In this document: piece by piece, positions 15,798-22,508 of the stretch
Layout of the letters: each line of letters begins with the position of its first letter
Position numbering within the stretch: the first letter of the stretch is position 1
From: Candidatus Allofournierella merdipullorum
Lineage (GTDB): Bacteria > Bacillota > Clostridia > Oscillospirales > Ruminococcaceae
Assembly (NCBI GenBank): GCA_019116345.1
Contig: DXBV01000118.1
Location: forward strand, 49,610 to 113,609
Length of the DNA: 64,000 nucleotides
Direction: 5' to 3'
Notes under the pieces: model-generated
The model's input: the letters and a program-made list of their open reading frames with translations, nothing else
What the model was told of the DNA's origin: nothing
The model's database searches: none
Program-made: the position numbers and the translations under genes

Positions 15798-16496
15798 TCA
15801 GTCCAGCACCCGGCCGTCCACCGAAAGGGTCACCACCTGCCAGGGGATGAACTTTCCGCTGGCCTGAAGCGCCTTTTTCACCGCCAGCTCCAGCCCGCCG
15901 CAGCAGGGCACCTCCATGCGCACCACGGTGACGCTCTGAATGTCGTTCTCCGCAAGGATATGGGTGAGCTTTTCGCTGTAATCCACGCCGTCCAGTTTGG
16001 GGCAGCCGATGAGGGTGATCTTGCCCCGCATGAAGTCCCGGTGCATGGACGCATAGGCGTAGGCGGCGCAGTCCGCCGCCACCAGCAACTTCGCCCCGTC
16101 GAACCAGGGGGCGTTCACCGGCGCCAGCTTGATCTGGCAGGGCCACTGGCCCAGTTGGGACGGCTCCGAAGCGGAAGGCGCAGCGGGTGCAGCCTCCGCC
16201 GTGCGCCGCATCTGCCGCGCCTGCGCGCCGGGGCAGCCGCTGTGGACGGGCGCAGCCTTTGCCGCCTGGTTCGCCTTGACCGCCGCTTCGTCGTAGACGG
16301 CGGCCTCCCGCTCCACAAAGGTGATGGCTCCCGTGGGGCAGGCGGGCAGACAGTCGCCCAGGCCGTCGCAGTAGTCGTCCCGCAGCAGGCGGGCCTTGCC
16401 ATCCACCATGCCAATGGCGCCCTCGTGGCAGGCGGCGGCGCAGGCACCGCAGCCGTTGCATTTTTCCTCGTCGATGTGGATGATTTTGCGGATCAT
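15798..16496 (-). CDS. ferredoxin-type iron-sulfur protein
   Basis: A 232-residue iron-sulfur protein. The first cluster motif is complete (C13, C16, C19, C23). In the second motif, C43-x5-C49-x3-C53, the expected Cys at position 46 is Leu, so it can supply only three ligands, consistent with a 3Fe-4S or altered cluster. Residues ~95-130 are a Pro/Ala-rich linker, and residues ~130-232 form a C-terminal domain with EVPCCGGLELAVKKAL. The start follows AAGGAGGCTGAAAAC. It diverges from a Crp/Fnr regulator, a common arrangement in Clostridia. An electron-transfer partner is not encoded nearby. Confidence 0.87.
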   Translation of the reverse strand: MIRKIIHIDEEKCNGCGACAAACHEGAIGMVDGKARLLRDDYCDGLGDCLPACPTGAITFVEREAAVYDEAAVKANQAAKAAPVHSGCPGAQARQMRRTAEAAPAAPSASEPSQLGQWPCQIKLAPVNAPWFDGAKLLVAADCAAYAYASMHRDFMRGKITLIGCPKLDGVDYSEKLTHILAENDIQSVTVVRMEVPCCGGLELAVKKALQASGKFIPWQVVTLSVDGRVLD

Positions 16497-16553
16497 GTTT
16501 TCAGCCTCCTTGTGTTTGTGGCTCCAGTATAGTACAATCCTATCCGCAAGTAT

Positions 16554-16567
16554 GTGGTTTTGACCAC
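16554..16567. promoter_or_regulatory. palindromic candidate operator
   Basis: GTGGT-TTTG-ACCAC is a perfect 5-bp inverted repeat in the 89-base gap between the divergent ferredoxin and Crp/Fnr genes, 18 bases before the regulator's start codon. It is a candidate site for that regulator. Confidence 0.5.
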
Positions 16568-16585
16568 GAAATTGGAGGCAAACGA

Positions 16586-17254
16586 ATGGAAATTTCTTCC
16601 CTGCCGCTGTTCAAGGGCATTTCCCCTGCGGAATACGGCGAGATGATGGTTCCGGGGCGGGTGCGCACCGCGGACTTTGAAAAGGGCGAGACAGTCTTTC
16701 ACGCGGGGGACGCCACCGGCGAATTCTGCGTGCTGCTTTTCGGCGAGGTGCATGTGGAGAGCATTGATCTGTGGGGCAACCGGGTCATTCTGCACAGCAT
16801 CCCCGCCGGCCATGTGTTCGCCGAGACCTACGCCCTGTGCGGCGTGCCCATGATGGTGCATGTCACCGCCGCGCAAAACAGCCGGGTGCTTTTTATCCGT
16901 CTGGAGGCGCTGCTTGCGGACGAGAACCGGCAGTGCAGCTGGTACCCCACGCTGCTGCGCAATCTGACGCTGCTGTTCGCCCGCAAGAACCTGGCCTGGT
17001 CCGACCGGGTGTTCTGCCTTTCAGCCAAGGGCGTCCGCAGCCGGGTGATGCTGTATCTCTCGGCCCGGGCGGCGGAACAGGGCTCCACCGAGTTCTCCAT
17101 CCCCTTCGACCGCCAGCAGCTGGCGGACTATCTGAACGTGGAGCGCACCGCCCTTTCCAAGGAGCTGGGCCGGATGCGCAGCGAGGGCATTCTGTCCTTT
17201 CACAAGAACCGGTTTTGTCTGCACCGCACCCAGGGGGCGGAAAACGGGCAGTAA
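16586..17254 (+). CDS. Crp/Fnr family transcriptional regulator
   Basis: A 222-residue regulator. Residues 1-120 are a cyclic-nucleotide-like beta-barrel (LPLFKGISPAEYGEMM, LLFGEVHVESIDLWGNRVILHSIPAGHVFAETYALCG); residues 145-215 carry the winged HTH, with the recognition helix in FDRQQLADYLNVERTALSKELGRMRSEGILSFHKN. The N-terminal cysteines of oxygen-sensing FNR are absent, so another effector is expected. It is divergent from the ferredoxin gene with a palindrome between them, suggesting control of that gene. Confidence 0.9.
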   Translation: MEISSLPLFKGISPAEYGEMMVPGRVRTADFEKGETVFHAGDATGEFCVLLFGEVHVESIDLWGNRVILHSIPAGHVFAETYALCGVPMMVHVTAAQNSRVLFIRLEALLADENRQCSWYPTLLRNLTLLFARKNLAWSDRVFCLSAKGVRSRVMLYLSARAAEQGSTEFSIPFDRQQLADYLNVERTALSKELGRMRSEGILSFHKNRFCLHRTQGAENGQ

Positions 17255-17370
17255 AAAATTTTCGCCGCCGCATGGCATTTTTCGTCGCGGTGTGTTATGA
17301 TTGGTCATTGCGTTCGTTCATTACAGGCCGCGGGGCAAAGTCCCGGGGCCGCAGGTTTCAGGAGCATACA

Positions 17371-18753
17371 ATGCAGGCAAAGTCAAATCTCTCGCGGGAA
17401 GACGTTTTCAAGGATCTTCCCATTCCTTCCGCGCTGGCGAAGATGGTCCTCCCGGCGGTGGCCAGCCAGCTGATCGTTCTGATCTACAACATGGCGGACA
17501 CCTTTTTTGTGGGCCAGACCAACAACCCCTACATGGTGGCGGCCACCTCGCTCATTCTGCCGGTGTTCAACATTACCCTGTGCCTGGCCGGTCTGGCGGG
17601 CATCGGCGGCGGCTCGCTGATCTCCCGGCTGCTGGGCCAGGGCGACGAGGCGGAGGCCCGCCGGGTGAGCGCCTTTTCCCTCTATCTGGGTCTGGCGGTG
17701 GCGGCGCTGTTCTCGGTGGGCATTCTGGTGTTTATGGAGCCCGTTCTGGCCCTGCTGGGCGCGGGAGCCAACACCTACGCCTACGCACGGCAGTATGCCT
17801 TGTGCGTCATCGTGGTGGGCGGCGTGCCCACGGTGCTCTCCAACGTGCTTTCCAACCTTATCCGCAGCGTCGGCCTCTCCCGCGAGGCCAGCGCCGGCAT
17901 CATTCTGGGCGGTGTGTTGAACATCGCGCTGGATCCTCTTTTCATGTTTGTTCTTCTGCCGGACGGTCAGGAGGTGCTGGGCGCGGGGCTGGCCACCTGC
18001 CTTTCCAACTGTGCAGCCTTTGCCTATTTCGCCGTGGTGATGGCCCGGCTGGGCCGGGGCGCGGCCATCACCTTCTCGCCCCGGGCGGGCATGCCCCGCG
18101 CCGAAAGCATTGCCGCCATCTTCAGTGTGGGTGTGCCCTCGGCAGTGACCACCTTCCTGTTCGACCTGGACTATGTCATCATCGACAAGCTGATGGTGGC
18201 CTACGACGATCTGGCCCTCGCGGCGGTGGGCATCGTGCTGAAGGTGGAGCGCTTCCCGCTGAATGTGGGCATCGGCATCTGCCAGGGCATGATGCCTCTG
18301 GTGGCCTACAGCTACGCTGCCCGCGACCGCGGCCGCATGGAGGGCACCGTCCGCCTTGCCCGCCGCACGGGCCTGCTGGTGGCCGGGGTGAGCATCCTGC
18401 TGTATGAGCTGTTCGCCGTGCAGTTCTCCCACCTGTTCATCGCCGACGCCCGCACGGTGGAACTGGCGGCTCAGTTCCTGCGCATCCGCGTGCTGGCCAC
18501 GCCGCTGATGTTCCTGAGCTTTTTCACCGTGTACCTGTTCCAGGCGCTGGGGCAGGGCCGCATCGCCCTGTTCCTGGGCGTGACCCGCTGGCTGGCGCTG
18601 AACATCCCCATGCTGTTTTTGCTCAACGCGCTGGTGGGCATGTACGGGCTGCTCTGGGCCCAGGTGGCGGCGGACAGCCTCACCGTTCTGCTGTCGCTGG
18701 TGGTTTACCGCCAGTTCTGCCGCTCGTCCGTCTTTTTAAGCCATATGTCCTGA
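17371..18753 (+). CDS. MATE family efflux transporter
   Basis: A 460-residue transporter with twelve hydrophobic segments and the two-fold MATE architecture. LPAVASQLIVLIYNMADTFFVGQ near the N-terminus, AGIGGGSLISRLLGQGDEAEARR, and the repeated pattern in the second half (VPSAVTTFLFDLDYVIIDKLMV, GIGICQGMMPLVAYSYAARD) are diagnostic. It would export drugs or metabolites using a sodium or proton gradient. The start at 17371 follows CAGGAGCATACA; the upstream open frame overlaps the regulator gene and is not supported. Confidence 0.92.
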   Translation: MQAKSNLSREDVFKDLPIPSALAKMVLPAVASQLIVLIYNMADTFFVGQTNNPYMVAATSLILPVFNITLCLAGLAGIGGGSLISRLLGQGDEAEARRVSAFSLYLGLAVAALFSVGILVFMEPVLALLGAGANTYAYARQYALCVIVVGGVPTVLSNVLSNLIRSVGLSREASAGIILGGVLNIALDPLFMFVLLPDGQEVLGAGLATCLSNCAAFAYFAVVMARLGRGAAITFSPRAGMPRAESIAAIFSVGVPSAVTTFLFDLDYVIIDKLMVAYDDLALAAVGIVLKVERFPLNVGIGICQGMMPLVAYSYAARDRGRMEGTVRLARRTGLLVAGVSILLYELFAVQFSHLFIADARTVELAAQFLRIRVLATPLMFLSFFTVYLFQALGQGRIALFLGVTRWLALNIPMLFLLNALVGMYGLLWAQVAADSLTVLLSLVVYRQFCRSSVFLSHMS

Positions 18754-18756
18754 GGC

Positions 18757-18810
18757 GACGGCCCCCTTTCCGCTGTATATCGGCTGGAAAGCGGGCCGCC
18801 GCTTTTTTGT
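18757..18810 (+). terminator. Rho-independent terminator of the MATE gene
   Basis: An imperfect long stem (GCGACGGCC with GGGCCGCCGC, and CTTTCC with GGAAAG) is followed by TTTTTTG. Confidence 0.7.
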
Positions 18811-18901
18811 AAATAATCCGCAATTTACTAATTTTTACAAGAAAATCCGAATAAAATTACCATTATCACCCCCTAAAAACGATAAAATATACCTCGGTCC
18901 T

Positions 18902-18978
18902 GCGGTTGTAGCTCAGCTGGATAGAGTGATTGGCTACGAACCAATAGGTCGGGGGTTCGAGCCCCTCCAACCGCACCA
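18902..18978 (+). tRNA. tRNA-Arg (anticodon ACG)
   Basis: A 77-base cloverleaf. The acceptor stem is GCGGTTG with CAACCGC, followed by discriminator A and an encoded CCA. The anticodon stem is TTGG/CCAA with loop CTACGAA, giving anticodon ACG. The T-arm is GGGGG-TTCGAGC-CCCTC with one wobble pair. A34 is expected to be edited to inosine by TadA so that CGU, CGC and CGA are read. Confidence 0.97.
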
Positions 18979-19016
18979 AGCCGGCGCAAGCGAAATGCTT
19001 GCGCCGGCTTTTTTGT
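18979..19016 (+). terminator. terminator of tRNA-Arg
   Basis: AGCCGGCGCAAGC and GCTTGCGCCGGCT form a 13-bp stem with a GAAAT loop, followed by TTTTTTG, starting directly after the CCA end. Confidence 0.92.
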
Positions 19017-19031
19017 TTTGCCGAAGGCTCC

Positions 19032-19060
19032 TTGCCGCCCCGCCCCGCCGGCGGTATAAT
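19032..19060 (+). promoter_or_regulatory. promoter of the MerR gene
   Basis: TTGCCG (19032-19037) and TATAAT (19055-19060) with 17 bases between them, 32 bases before the start codon. Confidence 0.65.
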
Positions 19061-19092
19061 AGGAATAAGCGGTGAACGCGAAAGGAGGCCCC

Positions 19093-19911
19093 ATGGAAAA
19101 CCTTTTTTCGATCGGTGAGCTGGCAAAGTACCAGAAGATCTCCAAGCAGACCCTGATCTTTTACGACAAGATCGGTCTGTTCCGGCCCGCCTATGTGGAC
19201 CCGGACAACGGCTACCGTTACTACAGCGCCGCCCAGCTGGATTTTCTGGACACCATCCTCATCATGAAGAAGATCGGCTTTTCGCTGAAAGAGATCCAGG
19301 CGCATATGCAGGATTTCACCATCGACAGCAGCCTGGTGCTGCTGCGCAGCCAGCTGGCCCGCATCGACCGGGAAATTGCCGAGCTGAGCCTCATCCGCAG
19401 CCGGCTGGCTCTGCGCTGCGACCAGATGGAGCGGGCCAACGCCTCCTGCAAGGCCTCCGATGAAGTGAGGGTCGAAGATGCGTCCGTGCAATACCTGCTG
19501 TATGAGCCGGTGCAGGCGCCCTTCTCCTTCCGTGACATCAGCATCGCCACCAAAAAGTGCTTCGCTGCCGCCTTTCAAAAGCAGCTGCCCATCTTTTTCC
19601 AGTCCGGCGTGGTGGTTCCGCTGGAGCGCATCCGCAGCGGCGATTTCACCCAGGCGTCTCAGGCATTCGTCCTCACCGAAAACACCGACCGCGCCCCCAA
19701 CATCCGCCCCACCCCCTCCGGACAGTGCGTCAGCCTGTATCACTTCGGCCTCTACGCCTCCATCGGCCGTTCCTACCGCAAACTGCTGGACTACTGCGCC
19801 CGCCACGGGTTGGAGATCGTTTCAGACTCTTATGAGTTCTGCATCAACGACTATCTCTCCTCCAACGACGAAAGCGAATACATCACAAAGATCATGCTCT
19901 TTGTGCGCTGA
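19093..19911 (+). CDS. MerR family regulator with GyrI-like effector domain
   Basis: A 272-residue regulator of the BmrR/TipA-like type. The N-terminal MerR helix-turn-helix is FSIGELAKYQKISKQTLIFYDKIGLFRPAYVDPDNGYRYYS, followed by the dimerising coiled coil (residues ~75-115). Residues ~130-272 are a GyrI-like ligand-binding domain. Such proteins usually activate efflux or detoxification genes when bound to hydrophobic compounds. The start at 19093 follows AAAGGAGGCCCC. It is monocistronic with a terminator, and the bilirubin-reductase operon starts immediately after. Confidence 0.9.
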   Translation: MENLFSIGELAKYQKISKQTLIFYDKIGLFRPAYVDPDNGYRYYSAAQLDFLDTILIMKKIGFSLKEIQAHMQDFTIDSSLVLLRSQLARIDREIAELSLIRSRLALRCDQMERANASCKASDEVRVEDASVQYLLYEPVQAPFSFRDISIATKKCFAAAFQKQLPIFFQSGVVVPLERIRSGDFTQASQAFVLTENTDRAPNIRPTPSGQCVSLYHFGLYASIGRSYRKLLDYCARHGLEIVSDSYEFCINDYLSSNDESEYITKIMLFVR

Positions 19912-19916
19912 CTTCT

Positions 19917-19946
19917 CTGCCCCGTCCCCCCGGGGCAGATTTTTTT
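19917..19946 (+). terminator. terminator of the MerR gene
   Basis: CTGCCCCG and CGGGGCAG with a 6-base loop, followed by a run of seven Ts. Confidence 0.85.
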
Positions 19947-19956
19947 GCATCTTTTA

Positions 19957-19998
19957 CTTGACAAAGTCAAACATGCGAGTATACTTGACTTTGTCAAG
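19957..19998 (+). promoter_or_regulatory. promoter with paired MarR operators before bilQ
   Basis: CTTGACAAAGTCAA (19957-19970) and its exact reverse complement TTGACTTTGTCAAG (19985-19998) flank a 14-base spacer. Each half is itself a palindrome (TTGAC-AAA-GTCAA). The -35 TTGACA (19958-19963) is inside the first site; the -10 TATACT (19980-19985), 16 bases on, touches the second. Two dimers bound here would block the polymerase, so repression by the MarR protein encoded just downstream is likely. Confidence 0.85.
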
Positions 19999-20018
19999 AA
20001 TTTGAAAGGAGCGTTTCC

Positions 20019-20438
20019 ATGTTCGACACACTGGCTTTTCAGTCCGCTGCGCTCTACCGGGACTTTTCCGCCTACACCGGCGAAAAACTGGAGCAGATGG
20101 GGCTGCATTTCGGCCTTTTGTTCTTTCTGATCTATGTGGGCAAGCATCCGGGCACCTCGCCCACCGAGCTCACCGAGGCGCTGCGGCTGGACTGGGGCCA
20201 TTCCCAGCGGTGCATCACCAAGCTGGCGGACGGCGGCTTTCTCACCCGTGAAAAAGCGGGCCGCCGCTACCGGCTGGACCTGACCGACAAGGGCCGCAAA
20301 GCTTTTGCCGCCAGCCATCAGGTGTTCTTTGACTGGGACGAAAAGCGTCTGGCCGTTCTCTCCGAAGAAGAGCGGCAGGCCCTATTCGCCCTGCTTCGCA
20401 AGGTTTCCCCGGGCCGGGAGATCCCGCGCCATGTATGA
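20019..20438 (+). CDS. bilQ: MarR family regulator of the bilirubin-reductase operon
   Basis: A 139-residue MarR protein with a winged helix-turn-helix (TSPTELTEALRLDWGHSQRCITKLADGGFLTREKAGRRYRLDLTDKGRKA). The start at 20019 follows GAAAGGAGCGTTTCC. It is encoded behind paired operators and overlaps the reductase gene by 8 bases. The order MarR, old-yellow-enzyme reductase, flavodoxin matches the published bilQ-bilR-bilS arrangement of gut Firmicutes. A bile pigment is therefore a candidate ligand, but this is inferred from context only. Confidence 0.85.
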   Translation: MFDTLAFQSAALYRDFSAYTGEKLEQMGLHFGLLFFLIYVGKHPGTSPTELTEALRLDWGHSQRCITKLADGGFLTREKAGRRYRLDLTDKGRKAFAASHQVFFDWDEKRLAVLSEEERQALFALLRKVSPGREIPRHV

Positions 20439-21534
20439 GGCCATCGGGCGGCCGCTGGAACTGGGAAACCTGCGGATGAAAAACCGCGTCGTGTTCGCGC
20501 CCACCACCCTGGGCCTTTCAGAGCCGGAGCAGGAGGCACTGCTGCGGCGCATCGCCGCCGGGGGCTGCGCGCTGGCCTGGGTGGGGGACGTGCCGGTGGG
20601 CCGCAAGGGCTTCGGCAGTCTGTTTTCAAGAAAAGGGTTTGAGCACTACCGGCGCCTCACCGCCGCCCTGCACAGCGAAGGGTGCCTGGCGGGGGCGCAG
20701 CTGCATCAGTCAGACTCAGACCTGGGCGCCATGGTGAAATACCTGCCCGCGCTGCTGACCCGGCGCATCAGACCGGACGAACTGCGCCGGAAACTGAACG
20801 ATGCGGCAGGCCCCTACATCACCGGCCTGCCCGCCGATAAAGTGCGCGGCATCACCGCCAGCTTCGGCGATGCCGCCGCCCGGGCACGGCAGGCGGGCTT
20901 TGATCTTGTGCAGGTGCACGGCGACAGGATGTGCGGCAGCTTTGCCTCCTCCCTGCTCAACCGGCGCACCGACGTCTACGGCGGCAGTCTGGAGAACCGC
21001 CTGCGCTTTGCGCTGGAGGCTGTGGCGTCTGTGCGCGCCGGTCAGCCGGATCTGCCCATTGATTTCAAGCTGGTGGTGCGGCTGCCGGACTATGGCAGGG
21101 CGGGCCTTCTGCCGGACGAGCTGGCGGTGGCCGTGCCCCTGCTGGAGGCCGCGGGAGTGACCAGTTTCCACGTGACGCTGGCAAACCACGGCTCCCTGCA
21201 GGACACCATTCCCCCGGCAAATCACCCGGCCTTTGGGGACGAGGGCTGCTTTTTGTTTTTGTGCGATATGGTGCGGCAATACACCCGCCTGCCGGTGTGC
21301 GGCGTGGGCGGGCTGACCAGCCTGGACTTCGTGGAACAGCAGCTGGCCGAAGGCCGCATCGACTGCGCCGCGATGAGCCGCCAGCTCATCGCTGACCCGG
21401 ACTGGCCGAAGAAAGTGCTCTCCGGCCGGGCCGAAGAAGTGCGCCGCTGCGTGCGGTGCAACAAGGGCTGCCTGGGCGGTCTGATGGGCCACAAAGGCGT
21501 CCGCTGCATTTTTGAAGGAGGCAACAGGAAATGA
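20431..21534 (+). CDS. bilR: bilirubin reductase (old yellow enzyme family)
   Basis: A 367-residue FMN enzyme of the NADH:flavin oxidoreductase family, related to 2,4-dienoyl-CoA reductase but without its C-terminal FAD/NAD domains. H163-G-D-R166 stands where typical family members have HGYL; the adjacent Asp-Arg pair agrees with the residues described, as I recall, for bilirubin reductase (near 166-167). C340, C343, C347 and C359 keep the C-x2-C-x3-C-x11-C spacing of the dienoyl-CoA reductase 4Fe-4S cluster. It would reduce bilirubin towards urobilinogen. It overlaps bilQ by 8 bases and bilS by 4, so the three are translationally coupled. Confidence 0.9.
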   Translation: MYEAIGRPLELGNLRMKNRVVFAPTTLGLSEPEQEALLRRIAAGGCALAWVGDVPVGRKGFGSLFSRKGFEHYRRLTAALHSEGCLAGAQLHQSDSDLGAMVKYLPALLTRRIRPDELRRKLNDAAGPYITGLPADKVRGITASFGDAAARARQAGFDLVQVHGDRMCGSFASSLLNRRTDVYGGSLENRLRFALEAVASVRAGQPDLPIDFKLVVRLPDYGRAGLLPDELAVAVPLLEAAGVTSFHVTLANHGSLQDTIPPANHPAFGDEGCFLFLCDMVRQYTRLPVCGVGGLTSLDFVEQQLAEGRIDCAAMSRQLIADPDWPKKVLSGRAEEVRRCVRCNKGCLGGLMGHKGVRCIFEGGNRK

Positions 21535-22028
21535 CTTACGCCATCGTTTATTCCAGCCGCACCGGCAACACTGAGCAGCTGGCCCGCACCATTCAGAAAG
21601 AGCTGCCCGCGGAGGGCTGCCTGTACTTTGGCGGGCCGGACGAGGCCGCTCTGGCCGCCGACCGGCTGTACATCGGCTTCTGGACCGACAAGGGCTGCTG
21701 CGACGAGGAGCTGGCGGCTTTTCTCGCCAAAGTGACCCACAAGGAGGTATTCCTGTTCGGCACCGCCGGCTTTGGCAGCCAACCCGCCTATTTTCAGGCG
21801 GTGCTGGGCCGGGTGAAGGAAAAGCTGGGCGCCGGCTGCACCGTGACGGGCAGTTTCATGTGCCAGGGCAAAATGCCCCAGGCCGTCCGCCGCCGTTACG
21901 AGGCGATGCTCGCCGCCCCGGGCCATGCCCCCAACGTGGAGGCCATGATCGAAAACTTCGACCGGGCGCTCTCCCATCCCGACGCGGCGGATCTGGAGCA
22001 ACTGACGCAGGTCGTCGAGCGGGCATGA
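21531..22028 (+). CDS. bilS: flavodoxin-like partner of bilirubin reductase
   Basis: A 165-residue flavodoxin-fold protein. The FMN phosphate loop is SSRTGNTEQ at residues 8-16; AADRLYIGFWTDKGCCDEELAAFL and VFLFGTAGFGSQPAYF cover the isoalloxazine loops. It overlaps bilR by 4 bases. In bilirubin-reducing bacteria the flavodoxin-like BilS is encoded next to, or fused to, BilR and is thought to supply electrons. The assignment rests on this context and on the neighbouring enzyme's HGDR motif; alone, the protein would be called only a flavodoxin family protein. Confidence 0.85.
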   Translation: MTYAIVYSSRTGNTEQLARTIQKELPAEGCLYFGGPDEAALAADRLYIGFWTDKGCCDEELAAFLAKVTHKEVFLFGTAGFGSQPAYFQAVLGRVKEKLGAGCTVTGSFMCQGKMPQAVRRRYEAMLAAPGHAPNVEAMIENFDRALSHPDAADLEQLTQVVERA

Positions 22029-22061
22029 AAACATCTTTTTACTGTTTCAGGAGGACACAAA

Positions 22062-22388
22062 ATGAAAAAATCTTCTACGATCTGGCTCTGGATCGCGCTG
22101 GTGCTCTGCCTGTGCACCACCGGTCTGAATCTCGCGGAAGGCCGCTGGCTGCCGGTGGCCATCGCCATCCTCTCCATCGCCGGCCTGTGCGCGCTGCTGT
22201 TCGCCGGCCGCCGTCTGGGCTACATCGTCATGTGCCTGTGCGCGGTGGGCTCCTTCGCGGTGGGCGTGGCCCAGAACGTCGGGGCGCTGGGCGCGGTCAC
22301 GGCCGTGGTGATGTCCCTCATCGGCTCCGCACTGGTGCCTGTTGTCACCGGGCTGTTCATCCGCAGCCAGTGGCGCGAGCTGAAGTGA
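22062..22388 (+). CDS. small membrane protein in the bil operon
   Basis: A 108-residue integral membrane protein with four predicted hydrophobic segments (around residues 6-24, 30-47, 53-71 and 78-98) and no charged residues within them. No domain is recognised. It starts 33 bases after bilS behind CAGGAGGACACAAA, with the operon terminator right after its stop, so it is the last gene of the bil transcript. A role in pigment uptake, urobilinogen release or membrane anchoring is conceivable but not shown. Confidence 0.75.
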   Translation: MKKSSTIWLWIALVLCLCTTGLNLAEGRWLPVAIAILSIAGLCALLFAGRRLGYIVMCLCAVGSFAVGVAQNVGALGAVTAVVMSLIGSALVPVVTGLFIRSQWRELK

Positions 22389-22397
22389 ACCCCCTGT

Positions 22398-22428
22398 CCC
22401 CCGCTCTGCCGGCAGAGCGGGGGGCTTT
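22398..22428 (+). terminator. terminator of the bil operon
   Basis: CCCCCGCTCTGCC and the complementary GGCAGAGCGGGGG form a tight stem followed by CTTTTTC. Confidence 0.9.
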
Positions 22429-22508
22429 TTCATTTCGCGCGGCGATTGCCAAAGCGCGGCGGATGCGGTATACTTTTTACACTCTATACATAAGATGAGG
22501 GACTTACC

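Noticed and set aside
18866..19145. Minus-strand frames encoding GLEPPTYWF-type peptides
   Set aside because: They run antisense through tRNA-Arg and its terminator. This peptide is a well-known false annotation created by reading tRNA genes backwards.
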